Origin: Bacillus sp. UNC438CL73TsuS30
GTDB taxonomy: Bacteria; Bacillota; Bacilli; Bacillales; Cytobacillaceae
NCBI RefSeq assembly: GCF_000482325.1
Contig: NZ_AXVA01000010.1
Location: forward strand, 1-64,000
Direction: 5' to 3'
Length of the DNA stretch: 64,000 bases
Positions 33,598 to 42,321 of this stretch are shown here, in pieces; the first letter of the stretch is position 1; every line of letters starts with the position of its first letter. A model generated the notes under the pieces. It was not told where the DNA came from and made no database searches. It saw only the letters and a program-made list of their open reading frames with translations. Made by a program: the position numbers and the translations under genes.

Positions 33598-34617
33598 ATG
33601 AGTGATCGTTATTCGCGGCAGATTCTCTTTCCAGGAATCGGACAAGATGGTCAGGAGAAGATTCGCCGTAAGCATGTGCTAATGATTGGCGCCGGAGCGC
33701 TTGGCTCCGGGAATGCCGAAATCTTGGTGCGGGCTGGTGTCGGGAAACTGACCATCATCGACCGTGATTATGTTGAGTCCAGTAATCTTCAGCGGCAGCA
33801 GCTCTATACTGAGGAGGATGTTGCGGAAAAGCTTCCGAAGGCGGCGGCGGCCGAAAGGCGCTTAAGAGCGGTTAACTCGGATGTTGAAATTGTCTCTGTA
33901 ATTGGCGAGGCAACCGCCGAATGGCTCGAAGAAACAGCCCGTGAGGTCGACCTTATCATCGATGCTACGGATAATTTTGAAATCCGCATGATTATCAATG
34001 ATATTTCGCAAAAGTACAAGGTTCCATGGATTTATGGGGCCTGCGTTGGCAGTTTCGGGATGAGTTTTTCGATTCTTCCTGGAAAAACGCCTTGTTTAAA
34101 TTGCCTGCTGCGTACGATTCCACTCCAGGGGATGACGTGTGATACAGGCGGAATTATTTCACCAGCTGTGCAGATGGTGATTGCCCATCAAATGGCGGAG
34201 GCATTAAAGATCCTTGTCGAGGATTGGGAAGCTGTTAGATCCTCGTTTGTCAGCTTTGATTTGTGGCGGAATCAATACACCAGCATGAAAATGTCCAAGG
34301 CGAAATTTGCCGGTTGCTTGTCCTGTGGTGAGAGTCCGACCTTTCCTTATTTGGATCAGGAAAATACCACGAAAACGACCGTGCTTTGCGGCAGGGATAC
34401 GGTACAAATCCGTCCAGCAAGTCATAGGGAGCTTTCGCTAGAAAAATTGGCGGATCAGCTTCGTTCATTGGGATATACAGTAAAAGGGAATCCTTATTTG
34501 TTATCGGTTGAAATGGGGGAAGAGCGCATGGTGGTCTTTAAAGACGGCCGTGCCCTCATTCATGGAACAAAGGATTTGATACACGCTAAATCCATCTATC
34601 AGCGGATTTTGGGATAA
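33598..34617 (+). CDS. moeB: Molybdopterin-synthase adenylyltransferase MoeB (ThiF family)
   Basis: 339 aa. A Rossmann nucleotide site GAGALGSGNAEILVRAGVG is near residue 32, the adenylation motif DRDYVESSNLQRQQLYTEED near 60, and two CxxC zinc pairs (CLNC near 170, CLSC near 243). The C-terminal extension of about 90 residues is not a rhodanese domain by eye. It activates the MoaD C-terminus with ATP. AGGAAGGTG precedes the ATG. It could also serve ThiS-like carriers. Confidence 0.9.
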   Translation: MSDRYSRQILFPGIGQDGQEKIRRKHVLMIGAGALGSGNAEILVRAGVGKLTIIDRDYVESSNLQRQQLYTEEDVAEKLPKAAAAERRLRAVNSDVEIVSVIGEATAEWLEETAREVDLIIDATDNFEIRMIINDISQKYKVPWIYGACVGSFGMSFSILPGKTPCLNCLLRTIPLQGMTCDTGGIISPAVQMVIAHQMAEALKILVEDWEAVRSSFVSFDLWRNQYTSMKMSKAKFAGCLSCGESPTFPYLDQENTTKTTVLCGRDTVQIRPASHRELSLEKLADQLRSLGYTVKGNPYLLSVEMGEERMVVFKDGRALIHGTKDLIHAKSIYQRILG

Positions 34618-34619
34618 GA

Positions 34620-34652
34620 AAGGGAGACTGAACAATACAGTCTCTTTTTTAT
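34620..34652 (+). terminator. Terminator of the molybdopterin operon
   Basis: GAGACTG / CAGTCTC stem with an aacaata loop, followed by six T. Confidence 0.85.
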
Positions 34653-34671
34653 AGGATGCCAGAATCTGACA

Positions 34672-34687
34672 TGTTTCACGTGGAACA
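34672..34687. other. parS chromosome-partition site
   Basis: TGTTTCACGTGGAACA is the exact reverse complement of TGTTCCACGTGAAACA and fits the Bacillus parS consensus TGTTNCACGTGAAACA at all positions. ParB/Spo0J binds such sites, spreads and loads SMC near the origin. It lies between moeB and ywdI, so this part of the chromosome should be on the origin-proximal side. Confidence 0.93.
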
Positions 34688-34735
34688 TTAGGGATTTTGT
34701 CGTAAGATGTTAGGAAATGAGAGGTGTAAGGATTT

Positions 34736-35044
34736 TTGGATATTTCTGTTCAAAAGTTATTAGCGAAAATGGAAGACGAGTTGCAGTCTGCCAAGCGAAG
34801 CACCAAGGGTGAAAGCTTGCGGGAACGGGTTTACTCTATTAAAATATTATGCGAACTCATCCTCGAAGAAAAAGCGGAAATGCCGGTGCAGGCAGCTGTA
34901 TCTAATCCTCCTGTTGTTCAACAGCCAATGGTGGTGCAGCCTACTTTTCAGCAGCCTATGTTTCAACAGCCGGCCGCAATTAATCAGCCAAAGAAACTGG
35001 ATATGGGTGAAGATGCGAACGGAGATTCACTGTTTGACTTTTAG
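34736..35044 (+). CDS. ywdI: YwdI-family protein (DUF5327)
   Basis: 102 aa. The helical N-terminal half (VQKLLAKMEDELQSAKRSTKGESLRERVYSIKILCELIL) matches YwdI proteins. A Pro/Gln-rich tail follows with repeated QQP and QPM units, and an acidic end GEDANGDSLFDF. Its function is unknown. The TTG at 34736 follows GAGAGGTG; spacing is somewhat long but no other start fits. It keeps the B. subtilis order ywdI-ywdK-gerQ. Confidence 0.8.
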   Translation: MDISVQKLLAKMEDELQSAKRSTKGESLRERVYSIKILCELILEEKAEMPVQAAVSNPPVVQQPMVVQPTFQQPMFQQPAAINQPKKLDMGEDANGDSLFDF

Positions 35045-35081
35045 GTGTTTGGCGTTCAATTAAAGAAAAGAGGGAAATCAA

Positions 35082-35453
35082 ATGAAGGCTTTCATTATCG
35101 TAGGGGCAATTAATGCCTTTTTGGCCGTAGCGCTGGGGGCTTTTGGGGCTCACGGACTGAAGGATAAGCTAGATGCGCATTATTTAGAAATTTGGAAAAC
35201 GGGCGTTACCTATCAAATGTTCCATGCAATTGGAATTTTGGTTGTCGGTCTTCTGCTTGCAAAGGTGGCGGACAGTTCATTATTTACTTGGTCTGGCTGG
35301 TTGATGCTGATCGGCATCATTTTCTTCAGTGGCAGCTTGTATGTGTTAAGTGTAACGAAGATTGGTATTTTAGGGGCGATTACACCGATTGGCGGCGTTT
35401 GTTTTTTGGCAGCGTGGATTCTAGTAATAATCGGGGCGGTAAAACATTTATAA
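35082..35453 (+). CDS. ywdK: DUF423 membrane protein YwdK
   Basis: 123 aa with four predicted membrane helices and the DUF423 signature ALGAFGAHGLKDKLDAHYLEIWKTGVTYQMFHAIGIL. Its molecular role is unknown. AGAGGGAAA precedes the ATG. It follows ywdI by 37 bp, and the pair ends at a strong terminator. Confidence 0.9.
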   Translation: MKAFIIVGAINAFLAVALGAFGAHGLKDKLDAHYLEIWKTGVTYQMFHAIGILVVGLLLAKVADSSLFTWSGWLMLIGIIFFSGSLYVLSVTKIGILGAITPIGGVCFLAAWILVIIGAVKHL

Positions 35454-35459
35454 GAAACG

Positions 35460-35493
35460 GACATTGGGGGAGTACTCCAATGTCTTTTTTTTG
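35460..35493 (+). terminator. Terminator after ywdK
   Basis: GACATTGG / CCAATGTC stem followed by eight T. Confidence 0.85.
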
Positions 35494-35561
35494 TGGAGAT
35501 AGCCAATACAAGCGATATGCTCGTATGAAAACTGTGCTGGCGACCTATTTTTAAAAAAATA

Positions 35562-35596
35562 AAACACCAATTGAGGAACAATTGGTGTTGTTTAAG
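35562..35596. terminator. Terminator of gerQ (bidirectional form)
   Basis: AACACCAATTG aggaa CAATTGGTGTT stem. On the minus strand it is followed by TTTATTTTTTT. Confidence 0.85.
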
Positions 35597-35597
35597 T

Positions 35598-36062
35598 TTA
35601 TCTCGGCGGGTAGGTGCCTAGGTTCGGCCCACTTCCGAATGGATATTCATATTCAATTTCCTCACTGAAGGTAATGTAGTCAACGGCTACCATTGGGATA
35701 AGGAAACGGGTGCCTGATTGTGGATCGCTAAGGATCACATGGTCCCGTCCTGCGGCCTCAATGATGCCCTTAAAGCTTTTTGCGTTCCACTGACTGTTTC
35801 CTTCAAAGGTAGCAAATACGGTAACAAGTTTACCTTTGTTTAAGCGTAAAATGTTTTCGATGTAGGATTGCTCAATCGGCAATTGGCCAGGCAGGCTTGT
35901 TCCTGGTCCACCAGGTGTGGGTGTTAATCCACCTCCAGTGCCAGCTGGCGGAAATGAGGTTACGCCAGGCTGCGGGAAGAACGCTTGCTGCTGCGGCTGT
36001 GCTCCCGGTTGTCCTGCTGCTCCTGTATAGGGCTGAAACCCTTGTGGATAGTATTGACTCAT
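35598..36062 (-). CDS. gerQ: Spore coat protein GerQ
   Basis: 154 aa. The N-terminal half is low-complexity Gln/Gly/Pro (YYPQGFQPYTGAAGQPGAQPQ), with several Gln residues as possible transglutaminase substrates. The conserved C-terminal domain is IEQSYIENILRLNKGKLVTVFATFEGN to YEYPFGSGPNLGTYPPR. GerQ is crosslinked by Tgl in the coat and is needed for localising the lytic enzyme CwlJ. GGAGGGG precedes the ATG. Expression in the mother cell is expected; I did not define the sporulation promoter. Confidence 0.95.
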   Translation of the reverse strand: MSQYYPQGFQPYTGAAGQPGAQPQQQAFFPQPGVTSFPPAGTGGGLTPTPGGPGTSLPGQLPIEQSYIENILRLNKGKLVTVFATFEGNSQWNAKSFKGIIEAAGRDHVILSDPQSGTRFLIPMVAVDYITFSEEIEYEYPFGSGPNLGTYPPR

Positions 36063-36263
36063 CTTTTTCCCCTCCTAAATATGAATAAACTCTAGGCTCA
36101 ACATTCTATGCATACTCCACCCACCCCCATTTGGTTCCAGTGGGGCAAGTGCAATTTTTATTGTCACCTCTCTTTACGAGATGGATAGAGTTTTTCTTAG
36201 ACTCGCTGTTTTATAAGTATGTGGGGAGGAGAAAAAATATAACTTGCATTGATTGATGGAAAA

Positions 36264-36297
36264 TAAAAAAGTCCCCAAACTTGAGGACCTTTTTTGC
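36264..36297 (-). terminator. Terminator of hemQ
   Basis: On the minus strand, GTCCTC aagttt GGGGAC with one G-T pair, followed by TTTTTTATTTT, directly after the hemQ stop. Confidence 0.75.
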
Positions 36298-37041
36298 TTA
36301 GACGTGAAAGAAGCCGGATACGCGTTCTTCTTCAAGGATATTCCCGACGAAGAAGGCACCGAATTCGCCATAGCGGGCACTGACTTCATCAAAGCGCATT
36401 TCATATATAAGTTTTTTAAATTGCAGGGCATCGTCAGCGAACAGGGTAACGCCCCATTCGTAATCATCAAAACCAACGGACCCGGTAATGATTTGCTTCA
36501 CTTTTCCAGCATATGTACGGCCAATCATTCCGTGGCTGCGCATTAGACTTTTGCGCTCCTCCATCGGAAGCATGTACCAGTTATCATTGCCTTCGCGGCG
36601 CTTATCCATTGGATAGAAGCAAACATGCTTAGCTTTAGGCAATTTTGGATAAAGGCGAGCTAACATTTGCGGGTTCTGGTATGGATCTTCGCCCTGTGGC
36701 AAATAGTTGCTGAGCTCAACAACGGATACATAAGAATGAGCTGGAATCGTGAATTCAGCTAATTTTGTTTTGTTGAATTCGTTTTCAATTTCATTCAACT
36801 CTTCCATACTTGGGCGCAGGGTCATCATCATAAAATCAGCCTTTTGACCAACGATTGTATATAAGGCATGGCTGCCTTCATTGCGTTCTTGGGTGGTGTT
36901 CCACTTTTCAACTAGACTTAAAAACTCGTGGATGGCTGCTTGGCGTTCATCGCTGGAGAGCATTTTCCAGGTTGTCCAATCAAATGTACGGAAATCATGT
37001 AGGCAATACCAGCCCTCAAGTGTTTGTGCTGCTTCACTCAT
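36298..37041 (-). CDS. hemQ: Coproheme decarboxylase HemQ
   Basis: 247 aa, dimer-of-domains chlorite-dismutase fold. It converts coproheme III to haem b using peroxide in the Gram-positive pathway. The catalytic Tyr is in CFYPMDKRR (about residue 147) and the axial haem His in [14 protein letters not shown] (about 174). Length and termini match B. subtilis HemQ (YwfI). The ATG follows AAGGAGTGATATGA. It stands alone, divergent from pta, and would supply haem to the cytochromes of N2O respiration. Confidence 0.95.
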   Translation of the reverse strand: MSEAAQTLEGWYCLHDFRTFDWTTWKMLSSDERQAAIHEFLSLVEKWNTTQERNEGSHALYTIVGQKADFMMMTLRPSMEELNEIENEFNKTKLAEFTIPAHSYVSVVELSNYLPQGEDPYQNPQMLARLYPKLPKAKHVCFYPMDKRREGNDNWYMLPMEERKSLMRSHGMIGRTYAGKVKQIITGSVGFDDYEWGVTLFADDALQFKKLIYEMRFDEVSARYGEFGAFFVGNILEEERVSGFFHV

Positions 37042-37198
37042 TCATATCACTCCTTAATCTTTTTCAACAATTTATACTATATCATAGTTTGACCAAGGGG
37101 CTTGGATAAAACACTTCATTTACAATAAAAGTGGTTAATTTTATAAAAAAGTGCAAATGCTAAAAATTAGATTGTTTTGAAAACAAAAACATTTATTT

Positions 37199-37212
37199 TG
37201 AAAACGTTCTCT
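37199..37212 (+). promoter_or_regulatory. cre box upstream of pta
   Basis: TGAAAACGTTCTCT matches the CcpA consensus TGWAARCGYTWNCW at 13 of 14 positions. It is centred about 55 bp upstream of the predicted start, the position at which CcpA activates pta in B. subtilis. Confidence 0.75.
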
Positions 37213-37225
37213 ATGAGGCTAGTCC

Positions 37226-37253
37226 TTGAATTTTCATTTTGGTTTTGTATGCT
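37226..37253 (+). promoter_or_regulatory. pta promoter
   Basis: TTGAAT (37226-37231), 16 bp spacer, TATGCT (37248-37253). Confidence 0.6.
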
Positions 37254-37285
37254 AAAGGAAGTAGAAGATAAAGGGAGGATTTATC

Positions 37286-38257
37286 GTGAGTGATTTATTT
37301 GAAGGTTTAAAGCAAAAGGTTGCCGGCCGCGATCTGAAAATTGTGTTTCCAGAAGGGCTGGATGAGCGGATTATCCGGGCTTGCGGACGCCTTGCAACGG
37401 AAAAATTAATGACACCGATTTTGGTTGGTAATATTGAACAAGTTCAAGCGAAGGCAAAAGAGCTTGGGGTTTCATTGGATGCGGCGGAAATTTATGACCC
37501 TGCGACATATGCCGGAATGGATGAGCTTGTTTCGGCGTTTGTGGACCGCCGTAAGGGAAAAGCTACTGAAGAAGATGCACGCAAGATCTTATTGGATGAA
37601 AATTACTTTGGCACGATGCTTGTGTATTTAAACAAGGCGAACGGACTTGTCAGCGGTGCGGCCCACTCTACGGCCGATACGGTGCGCCCTGCGCTGCAAA
37701 TTATTAAAACAAAGGAAGGCGTTCAAAAGACGTCCGGCGTGTTCATCATGGTTCGCGGTGATGAGAAATATGTGTTTGCAGATTGCGCGATCAATATTGC
37801 CCCTGACAGCCAGGATTTAGCAGAGATTGCGATTGAAAGTGCGAAAACAGCGGCAATGTTTGATATCGATCCCCGTGTCGCGATGTTGAGTTTTTCGACG
37901 AAGGGTTCGGCGAAGTCGGAAGAGACTGAACGGGTGGTTGCTGCGGTTGAGGAAGCAAAACGCCGTGAGCCATCACTTGTTTTGGATGGTGAGTTCCAGT
38001 TTGATGCAGCCTTTGTACCGTCTGTGGCAAAAAGTAAGGCTCCGGACTCTGTGTTGCAGGGGGATGCGAATGTGTTTATTTTCCCAAGTCTTGAAGCAGG
38101 AAATATCGGTTATAAAATTGCGCAGCGCTTAGGCGGCTTTGAGGCCGTTGGGCCGATTTTACAAGGATTGAATCAGCCGGTAAATGATTTGTCCCGCGGC
38201 TGTAATGAAGAAGATGTCTATAAGCTTGCGCTGATTACAGCGGGGCAAGGATTATAA
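37286..38257 (+). CDS. pta: Phosphate acetyltransferase
   Basis: 323 aa single-domain PTA/PTB enzyme. Conserved stretches are KIVFPEGLDERIIRACGRLA, NYFGTMLVYLNKANGLVSGAAHSTADTVRPALQII near residue 110, and MLSFSTKGSAKSEETERV near 200. It interconverts acetyl-CoA and acetyl phosphate for overflow acetate production. The GTG at 37286 follows AGGGAGGA. Its promoter carries a cre box in the activating position. It is transcribed alone and ends at a terminator. Confidence 0.96.
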   Translation: MSDLFEGLKQKVAGRDLKIVFPEGLDERIIRACGRLATEKLMTPILVGNIEQVQAKAKELGVSLDAAEIYDPATYAGMDELVSAFVDRRKGKATEEDARKILLDENYFGTMLVYLNKANGLVSGAAHSTADTVRPALQIIKTKEGVQKTSGVFIMVRGDEKYVFADCAINIAPDSQDLAEIAIESAKTAAMFDIDPRVAMLSFSTKGSAKSEETERVVAAVEEAKRREPSLVLDGEFQFDAAFVPSVAKSKAPDSVLQGDANVFIFPSLEAGNIGYKIAQRLGGFEAVGPILQGLNQPVNDLSRGCNEEDVYKLALITAGQGL

Positions 38258-38266
38258 TAGATTGTG

Positions 38267-38301
38267 TGCGCTGGCCTCCATTAGGGGGCCGGCTTTTTTT
38301 A
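38267..38301 (+). terminator. Terminator of pta
   Basis: GCTGGCCTCC atta GGGGGCCGGC stem followed by seven T. Confidence 0.88.
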
Positions 38302-38316
38302 GCGCTTAAATGTGGA

Positions 38317-38456
38317 ATTGTTGATATAGTTCCCGAAAGTGTTGATATCTGGGAATAAGTGTTGATATTTGCTCAAAAAGTGTTGATATCCTCATTTTAA
38401 AAGTGTCGATATCTGTCCTAAAAGTGTTGATATCCCCCAAAAAGTGTCGATATCAT
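38317..38456 (+). repeat. Seven GTGTTGATATC motifs at about 21 bp intervals
   Basis: The core GTTGATAT (GTCGATAT in two copies) starts at 38320, 38341, 38361, 38382, 38405, 38426 and 38446, giving spacings of 21, 20, 21, 23, 21 and 20 bp. Most copies read AAGTGTTGATATC. The DNA between cores is not conserved. It lies between the pta terminator and lipL. The period matches the unrelated motif array at 30768-30862. Confidence 0.85.
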
Positions 38457-38528
38457 CCACGGATGGCTAATCCACCGCACCATTTGATATACTAAAAAAG
38501 GATTTTTGATTAAGAAGGAGTGACGTTG

Positions 38529-39362
38529 ATGGAAAATACACTCCATTTACTACACCAGCCGCAGTGGCGGGTCATCGATCAGTCAGCTGCAGGCATTCAT
38601 TTCAATGCTCTGCAATCATTTGGCACGGATGACACCCTTTGTGCCTCAGTTGGAACCGGTAATGCACCGGCAACCGCCCGAACATGGGTCCATCATAATA
38701 CGGTTGTCCTAGGAATCCAGGATACAAGGCTGCCTTTTTTGGAACAAGGCAGACAGTATCTCGAGCAGGAGGGTTTCAAATCCATTGTCCGAAACTCCGG
38801 CGGGCTGGCAGTCGTTCTTGATGAAGGAGTTCTGAATATTTCTCTCATTCTTCCAGAAACAGAAAAAGGGATTGATATTAACCGCGGCTATGATACGATG
38901 TGGCATCTGATTCAGCAGATGTTTGTAGATTTCCCCGATCATCACATTGATGCGAGGGAAATCGTTGGTTCTTATTGCCCCGGCAGCTATGACCTCAGCA
39001 TCGGTGGAAAGAAGTTTGCCGGCATATCCCAGCGCAGATTAAAAAAGGGTGTTGCGGTGCAAATCTACCTATGTGTAAACGGAAGCGGCAGTAAACGGGC
39101 CCAGCTGATTAAACAATTTTACGAGATTGCCAAGGGGAGTGAGGAGACGAAATTTGCTTATCCAAAAATTGCCCCAGAAGTCATGGCCTCTCTATCAGAA
39201 CTCCTAGATCAAAATTTTACGATTTCTGATGTGATGCTGCGGCTGTTAAACGAGTTAAAGCGGAACAGTGACTTTCTGTATGCCGGTCAGTTAAATGACT
39301 ATGAGCTTGAGCTCTTCCCCGGTTATTATCAACGGGTCATCGATCGAAATGAAAAAATGTAA
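38529..39362 (+). CDS. lipL: Octanoyl-[GcvH]:protein N-octanoyltransferase LipL
   Basis: 277 aa of the biotin/lipoate ligase fold. The catalytic Cys lies in [27 protein letters not shown] (about residue 147), with the lysine-containing GGKKFAG motif. LipL moves octanoyl groups from GcvH to the E2 subunits of dehydrogenases, a step specific to Bacillus-type lipoylation. I chose the ATG at 38529, eight bases after AAGGAG; the in-frame GTG at 38520 overlaps that site. It follows the 21-bp repeat array and ends at a terminator. Confidence 0.93.
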   Translation: MENTLHLLHQPQWRVIDQSAAGIHFNALQSFGTDDTLCASVGTGNAPATARTWVHHNTVVLGIQDTRLPFLEQGRQYLEQEGFKSIVRNSGGLAVVLDEGVLNISLILPETEKGIDINRGYDTMWHLIQQMFVDFPDHHIDAREIVGSYCPGSYDLSIGGKKFAGISQRRLKKGVAVQIYLCVNGSGSKRAQLIKQFYEIAKGSEETKFAYPKIAPEVMASLSELLDQNFTISDVMLRLLNELKRNSDFLYAGQLNDYELELFPGYYQRVIDRNEKM

Positions 39363-39402
39363 AAAGCCGTAAACCATGATTTGGATTTACGGCTTCTTTT
39401 AT
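39360..39402 (+). terminator. Terminator of lipL
   Basis: AAGCCGTAAA / TTTACGGCTT stem followed by CTTTTAT. Confidence 0.85.
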
Positions 39403-39440
39403 AACGAGAATGTTGCACTTTCTCCCTTTGCTTTTTCTAA

Positions 39441-39590
39441 TGTCTAGCGCAAGCGTCCTGCCCCTCGAGGGAAAAAATGAACTGCTTTTTTCCTAGGTCG
39501 CTTCGGCCCAGCCGATGAAGTCAAAGAACGACTTCACCGTCTGGGCCTCCAGCGCTTGCCTTAGGCTGACCAAGGCGCTTCCGCCTTTCG
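39441..39590 (-). repeat. 150 bp multi-hairpin repeat element between lipL and rsfA
   Basis: GC-rich stretch with four nested or serial stems: AGCGCAAGCG against CAGCGCTTGCC (outer), GGAAAAAA / TTTTTTCC, GGCCCAG / CTGGGCC enclosing TGAAGTC / GACTTCA, and AAGGCG cttc CGCCTT. It ends at the rsfA stop codon and may end both flanking transcripts. It resembles a dispersed repeat I recall from Bacillus genomes starting TGTCTAGC. It differs from the 5679 and 59208 family. No coding frame is convincing. The strand given is arbitrary. Confidence 0.7.
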
Positions 39591-39592
39591 TT

Positions 39593-40336
39593 CTATTCCG
39601 CTACTTTTTCTAAATTACCATTACGGTCCATTTTGAATTTTGTAGCTGGGCGTTCTTCTTCTTCAAATAGAACAAGTTTTCTGGCACGGTTCATAATTTT
39701 CATTAAGGTTTCATAATCTTCTTGAATGGTTTCGGTATTTTGCTCTAAACCTTCAATTTTCTTTGACATTTCATCGTTTTGGCGTTTCAATTCAGCAATT
39801 TCACGCTTTAATCTTTCATTCTCACTTTTTAGTGCTTCATTTTGAAGATTGGAATGATTAAAGTTTTGCAAGAAATCAATGACATGATCAATGGAAATTC
39901 CTGACGCAGATACCGGTGCAGTGCGGTAGGTTGTTTGTACCGCCGGTTTTGCATACGTTTCTTCAGCCATTTCCATGGTTAACTCTGGCAATTCTGGCAG
40001 TTCAAACGACTCCACCGTCTCTACTGGAACCTCCATGGTAACAAGCTCTTCTACCACTGGTGGATTATAAAGCAGTTTTTTCTTGCCGCCTTGGTCTTTA
40101 CCTAAAATCCGCTGGCGCTGTTTACGCTGTTTTTTCGATAATTGCAAGGCTTTTTCATAACGGTGGCGTACAACGGCATTCCATCTGAAACCACAGGCTG
40201 CAGAAGTCCGATTTAGTTTATCGCCAACCTCTTCAAATGCGTTCAACTGGGTACTGCCTTCCCTTACATGACGAAGGACCGTTTCGGCCAAAAGTAGATC
40301 ATTTTCATCTGTCCATGCATCTTGACGAACTTTCAT
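39593..40336 (-). CDS. rsfA: Prespore transcription regulator RsfA
   Basis: 247 aa. The N-terminal Myb/SANT-like DNA-binding domain is [50 protein letters not shown] (residues 8-58). A basic stretch [20 protein letters not shown] and an acidic linker follow. A coiled coil lies at about 165-215 ([23 protein letters not shown]). RsfA tunes sigma-F dependent genes in the forespore. The ATG at 40336 has TTAAGGGAG upstream. No clear sigma-F promoter was found by eye. Confidence 0.92.
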   Translation of the reverse strand: MKVRQDAWTDENDLLLAETVLRHVREGSTQLNAFEEVGDKLNRTSAACGFRWNAVVRHRYEKALQLSKKQRKQRQRILGKDQGGKKKLLYNPPVVEELVTMEVPVETVESFELPELPELTMEMAEETYAKPAVQTTYRTAPVSASGISIDHVIDFLQNFNHSNLQNEALKSENERLKREIAELKRQNDEMSKKIEGLEQNTETIQEDYETLMKIMNRARKLVLFEEEERPATKFKMDRNGNLEKVAE

Positions 40337-40625
40337 TTTTTCAACTCCCTTAAATATTTAGTACGATGAACCCGCTTGTGACGAGTTTTTAAAAGTTCTA
40401 GTCTTAGGATGGACAAGTTTTCCATGCTTTATACCAAATTGTTGCAAGGATAGTAGATTTTTTTAGAGTTTACTAAGGAGATGCACCTTGCATTCAAAAA
40501 CAAGAAACTGTAAAATACCAATGGAGTTACATGTCGATTTTTTTAATAAAAGTCTGATTTTCACTGCTAATAGTTGGTTAAAATAATATAAAGCTTTTGT
40601 TTAAAATGGAAAGAGGTTGTAAAAA

Positions 40626-40847
40626 ATGTCCAATGAATTTCGTGTTTGCGATGATTGCCAGGCCGTAAATTTAAAGACATTAATCCCTCGTTTGAAAGAG
40701 ATTGACCCGGATGCCGAGGTTAAGATTGGCTGCCAATCTTATTGCGGACCAGGCCGGAAAAAGACCTTTGCGTTCGTAAACAACCGCCCGCTTGCGGCCT
40801 TATCGGAAGAGGAATTAATGGAAAAGATAAATAAAAAACTAAAATAA
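40626..40847 (+). CDS. DUF1450 small protein (YuzB-like)
   Basis: 73 aa cytoplasmic protein. It has four cysteines in CDDC and CQSYC patterns ([32 protein letters not shown]), typical of DUF1450. The paired cysteines suggest metal or redox chemistry, but its function is unknown. AAAGAGG precedes the ATG. It is divergent from rsfA and followed by a terminator. Confidence 0.85.
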   Translation: MSNEFRVCDDCQAVNLKTLIPRLKEIDPDAEVKIGCQSYCGPGRKKTFAFVNNRPLAALSEEELMEKINKKLK

Positions 40848-40849
40848 AA

Positions 40850-40885
40850 TCACCTTTGACAACGTACCTGGGTGATTTTTCTTTT
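40850..40885 (+). terminator. Terminator after the DUF1450 gene
   Basis: AAATCACC / GGTGATTT stem with a long loop and TTTCTTTTT tail. Confidence 0.75.
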
Positions 40886-40990
40886 TGGTTAAGATTGTCG
40901 AAAAATACTGGGGGATTTTGCTGAAATTTGGGTGATTATCCCATAAATTGCGGCTATAATAGAAAGAAGAAAAGAGGAAGAGGGAATCAA

Positions 40991-42298
40991 ATGGCTTATT
41001 CGACGGAAAAACTGAGTGAAGAAAAAGTGTTTAAAGACCCGGTTCATCGCTACATCCATGTCCGTGACCGTGTGATATGGGATTTAGTCGGAACAAAGGA
41101 ATTTCAGCGCCTGCGTCGAATTAAACAGCTAGGAACGACCTTTTTAACCTTTCACGGTGCAGAGCACAGCCGTTTCAATCATTCTCTCGGAGTTTATGAG
41201 ATTGTCCGCCGCATCATTGATGATGTGTTTGCCGGACGTCCGGAATGGAACGACGAGGACCGCTTGCTCACGCTTTGTGCCGCACTCCTCCATGACTTAG
41301 GGCATGGCCCTTTTTCCCATTCCTTTGAAAAAGTGTTCGACTTCGACCATGAAGATTTTACCCGAGCGATTATTTTAGGAGATACAGAGGTAAATAAAGT
41401 GCTATCAAAGGCAGGAAAAGATTTTCCTGAAAAAGTAGCCGAAGTAATTGCGAAGACCTCTGAAAAAAAGCTGGTTGTTAGTTTAATATCCAGCCAGATT
41501 GATGCCGACCGGATGGATTACCTGCAGAGGGATGCCTATTTTACCGGGGTGAGCTACGGTCAATTTGATATGGAACGAATTTTGCGCGTGATGCGGCCAA
41601 GGGAAGACCAGGTCGTAATTAAAAAGAGCGGGATGCATGCGGTAGAGGATTATATTATGAGCCGCTATCAAATGTATTGGCAGGTCTACTTTCATCCTGT
41701 TTCCCGGAGCGCTGAGGTTCTTTTATCAAAAATCCTCCACCGCGCAAAAGATTTATTTGAGAGAAACTATACCTTTAAAAATAAGCCTGTTCATTTTTAT
41801 TCGTTTTTTAATAATCAAGCCAAATTAGAAGACTATTTAAAATTGGATGAAGCTGTGATTTTATATTATTTTCAGATTTGGCAGGAGGAAGAGGATGCGA
41901 TTTTAAGTGACCTTTGCCGCCGCTTTGTTAACCGAAATCTGTTTAAATATGCCGAATTTGATCCAGCGAAGGAATACAAAAAGCTTGCGCAGCTGACGAA
42001 GCTGTTTATCCAGGCCGATTTGGATCCGGAGTACTATTTGGTGGTCGACTCGTCGTCTGATTTGCCTTATGACTTTTATCGCCCAGGCGAAGAAGGGGAG
42101 CGCCTTCCCATCCATCTATTGATGAAAAACGGGGAACTGCGCGAGCTTTCTAGAGAGTCGGAGATTGTTGATGCCATCTCTGGAAAAAGAAGAACAGACC
42201 ACAAGCTCTATTATCCCGCTGATTTTCTTTTTGATGACACTGAAAATAAAGAGATAAAACAACAAATACGTGCCCTTTTAGAAATAGAGAACGATTGA
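40991..42298 (+). CDS. ywfO: HD-domain phosphohydrolase YwfO
   Basis: 435 aa. The metal-binding HD site is spread over HSRFNHSLGVYE (about residue 52), LLHDLGHGPFSHSFE (about 98) and SQIDADRMDYLQRDA (about 172), the pattern of the dGTPase/SAMHD1-like superfamily. A C-terminal domain of about 180 residues follows. It probably hydrolyses nucleotide phosphates; the exact substrate is uncertain. I chose the ATG at 40991 after GAGGAAGAGGG; the GTG- and ATG-type codons upstream lie before the promoter-like TATAAT near 40955. The gene overlaps the next frame, and ywgA follows with coupled translation. Confidence 0.9.
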   Translation: MAYSTEKLSEEKVFKDPVHRYIHVRDRVIWDLVGTKEFQRLRRIKQLGTTFLTFHGAEHSRFNHSLGVYEIVRRIIDDVFAGRPEWNDEDRLLTLCAALLHDLGHGPFSHSFEKVFDFDHEDFTRAIILGDTEVNKVLSKAGKDFPEKVAEVIAKTSEKKLVVSLISSQIDADRMDYLQRDAYFTGVSYGQFDMERILRVMRPREDQVVIKKSGMHAVEDYIMSRYQMYWQVYFHPVSRSAEVLLSKILHRAKDLFERNYTFKNKPVHFYSFFNNQAKLEDYLKLDEAVILYYFQIWQEEEDAILSDLCRRFVNRNLFKYAEFDPAKEYKKLAQLTKLFIQADLDPEYYLVVDSSSDLPYDFYRPGEEGERLPIHLLMKNGELRELSRESEIVDAISGKRRTDHKLYYPADFLFDDTENKEIKQQIRALLEIEND

Positions 42299-42321
42299 GA
42301 TTCGGAGTAGGAGATGTGAAG

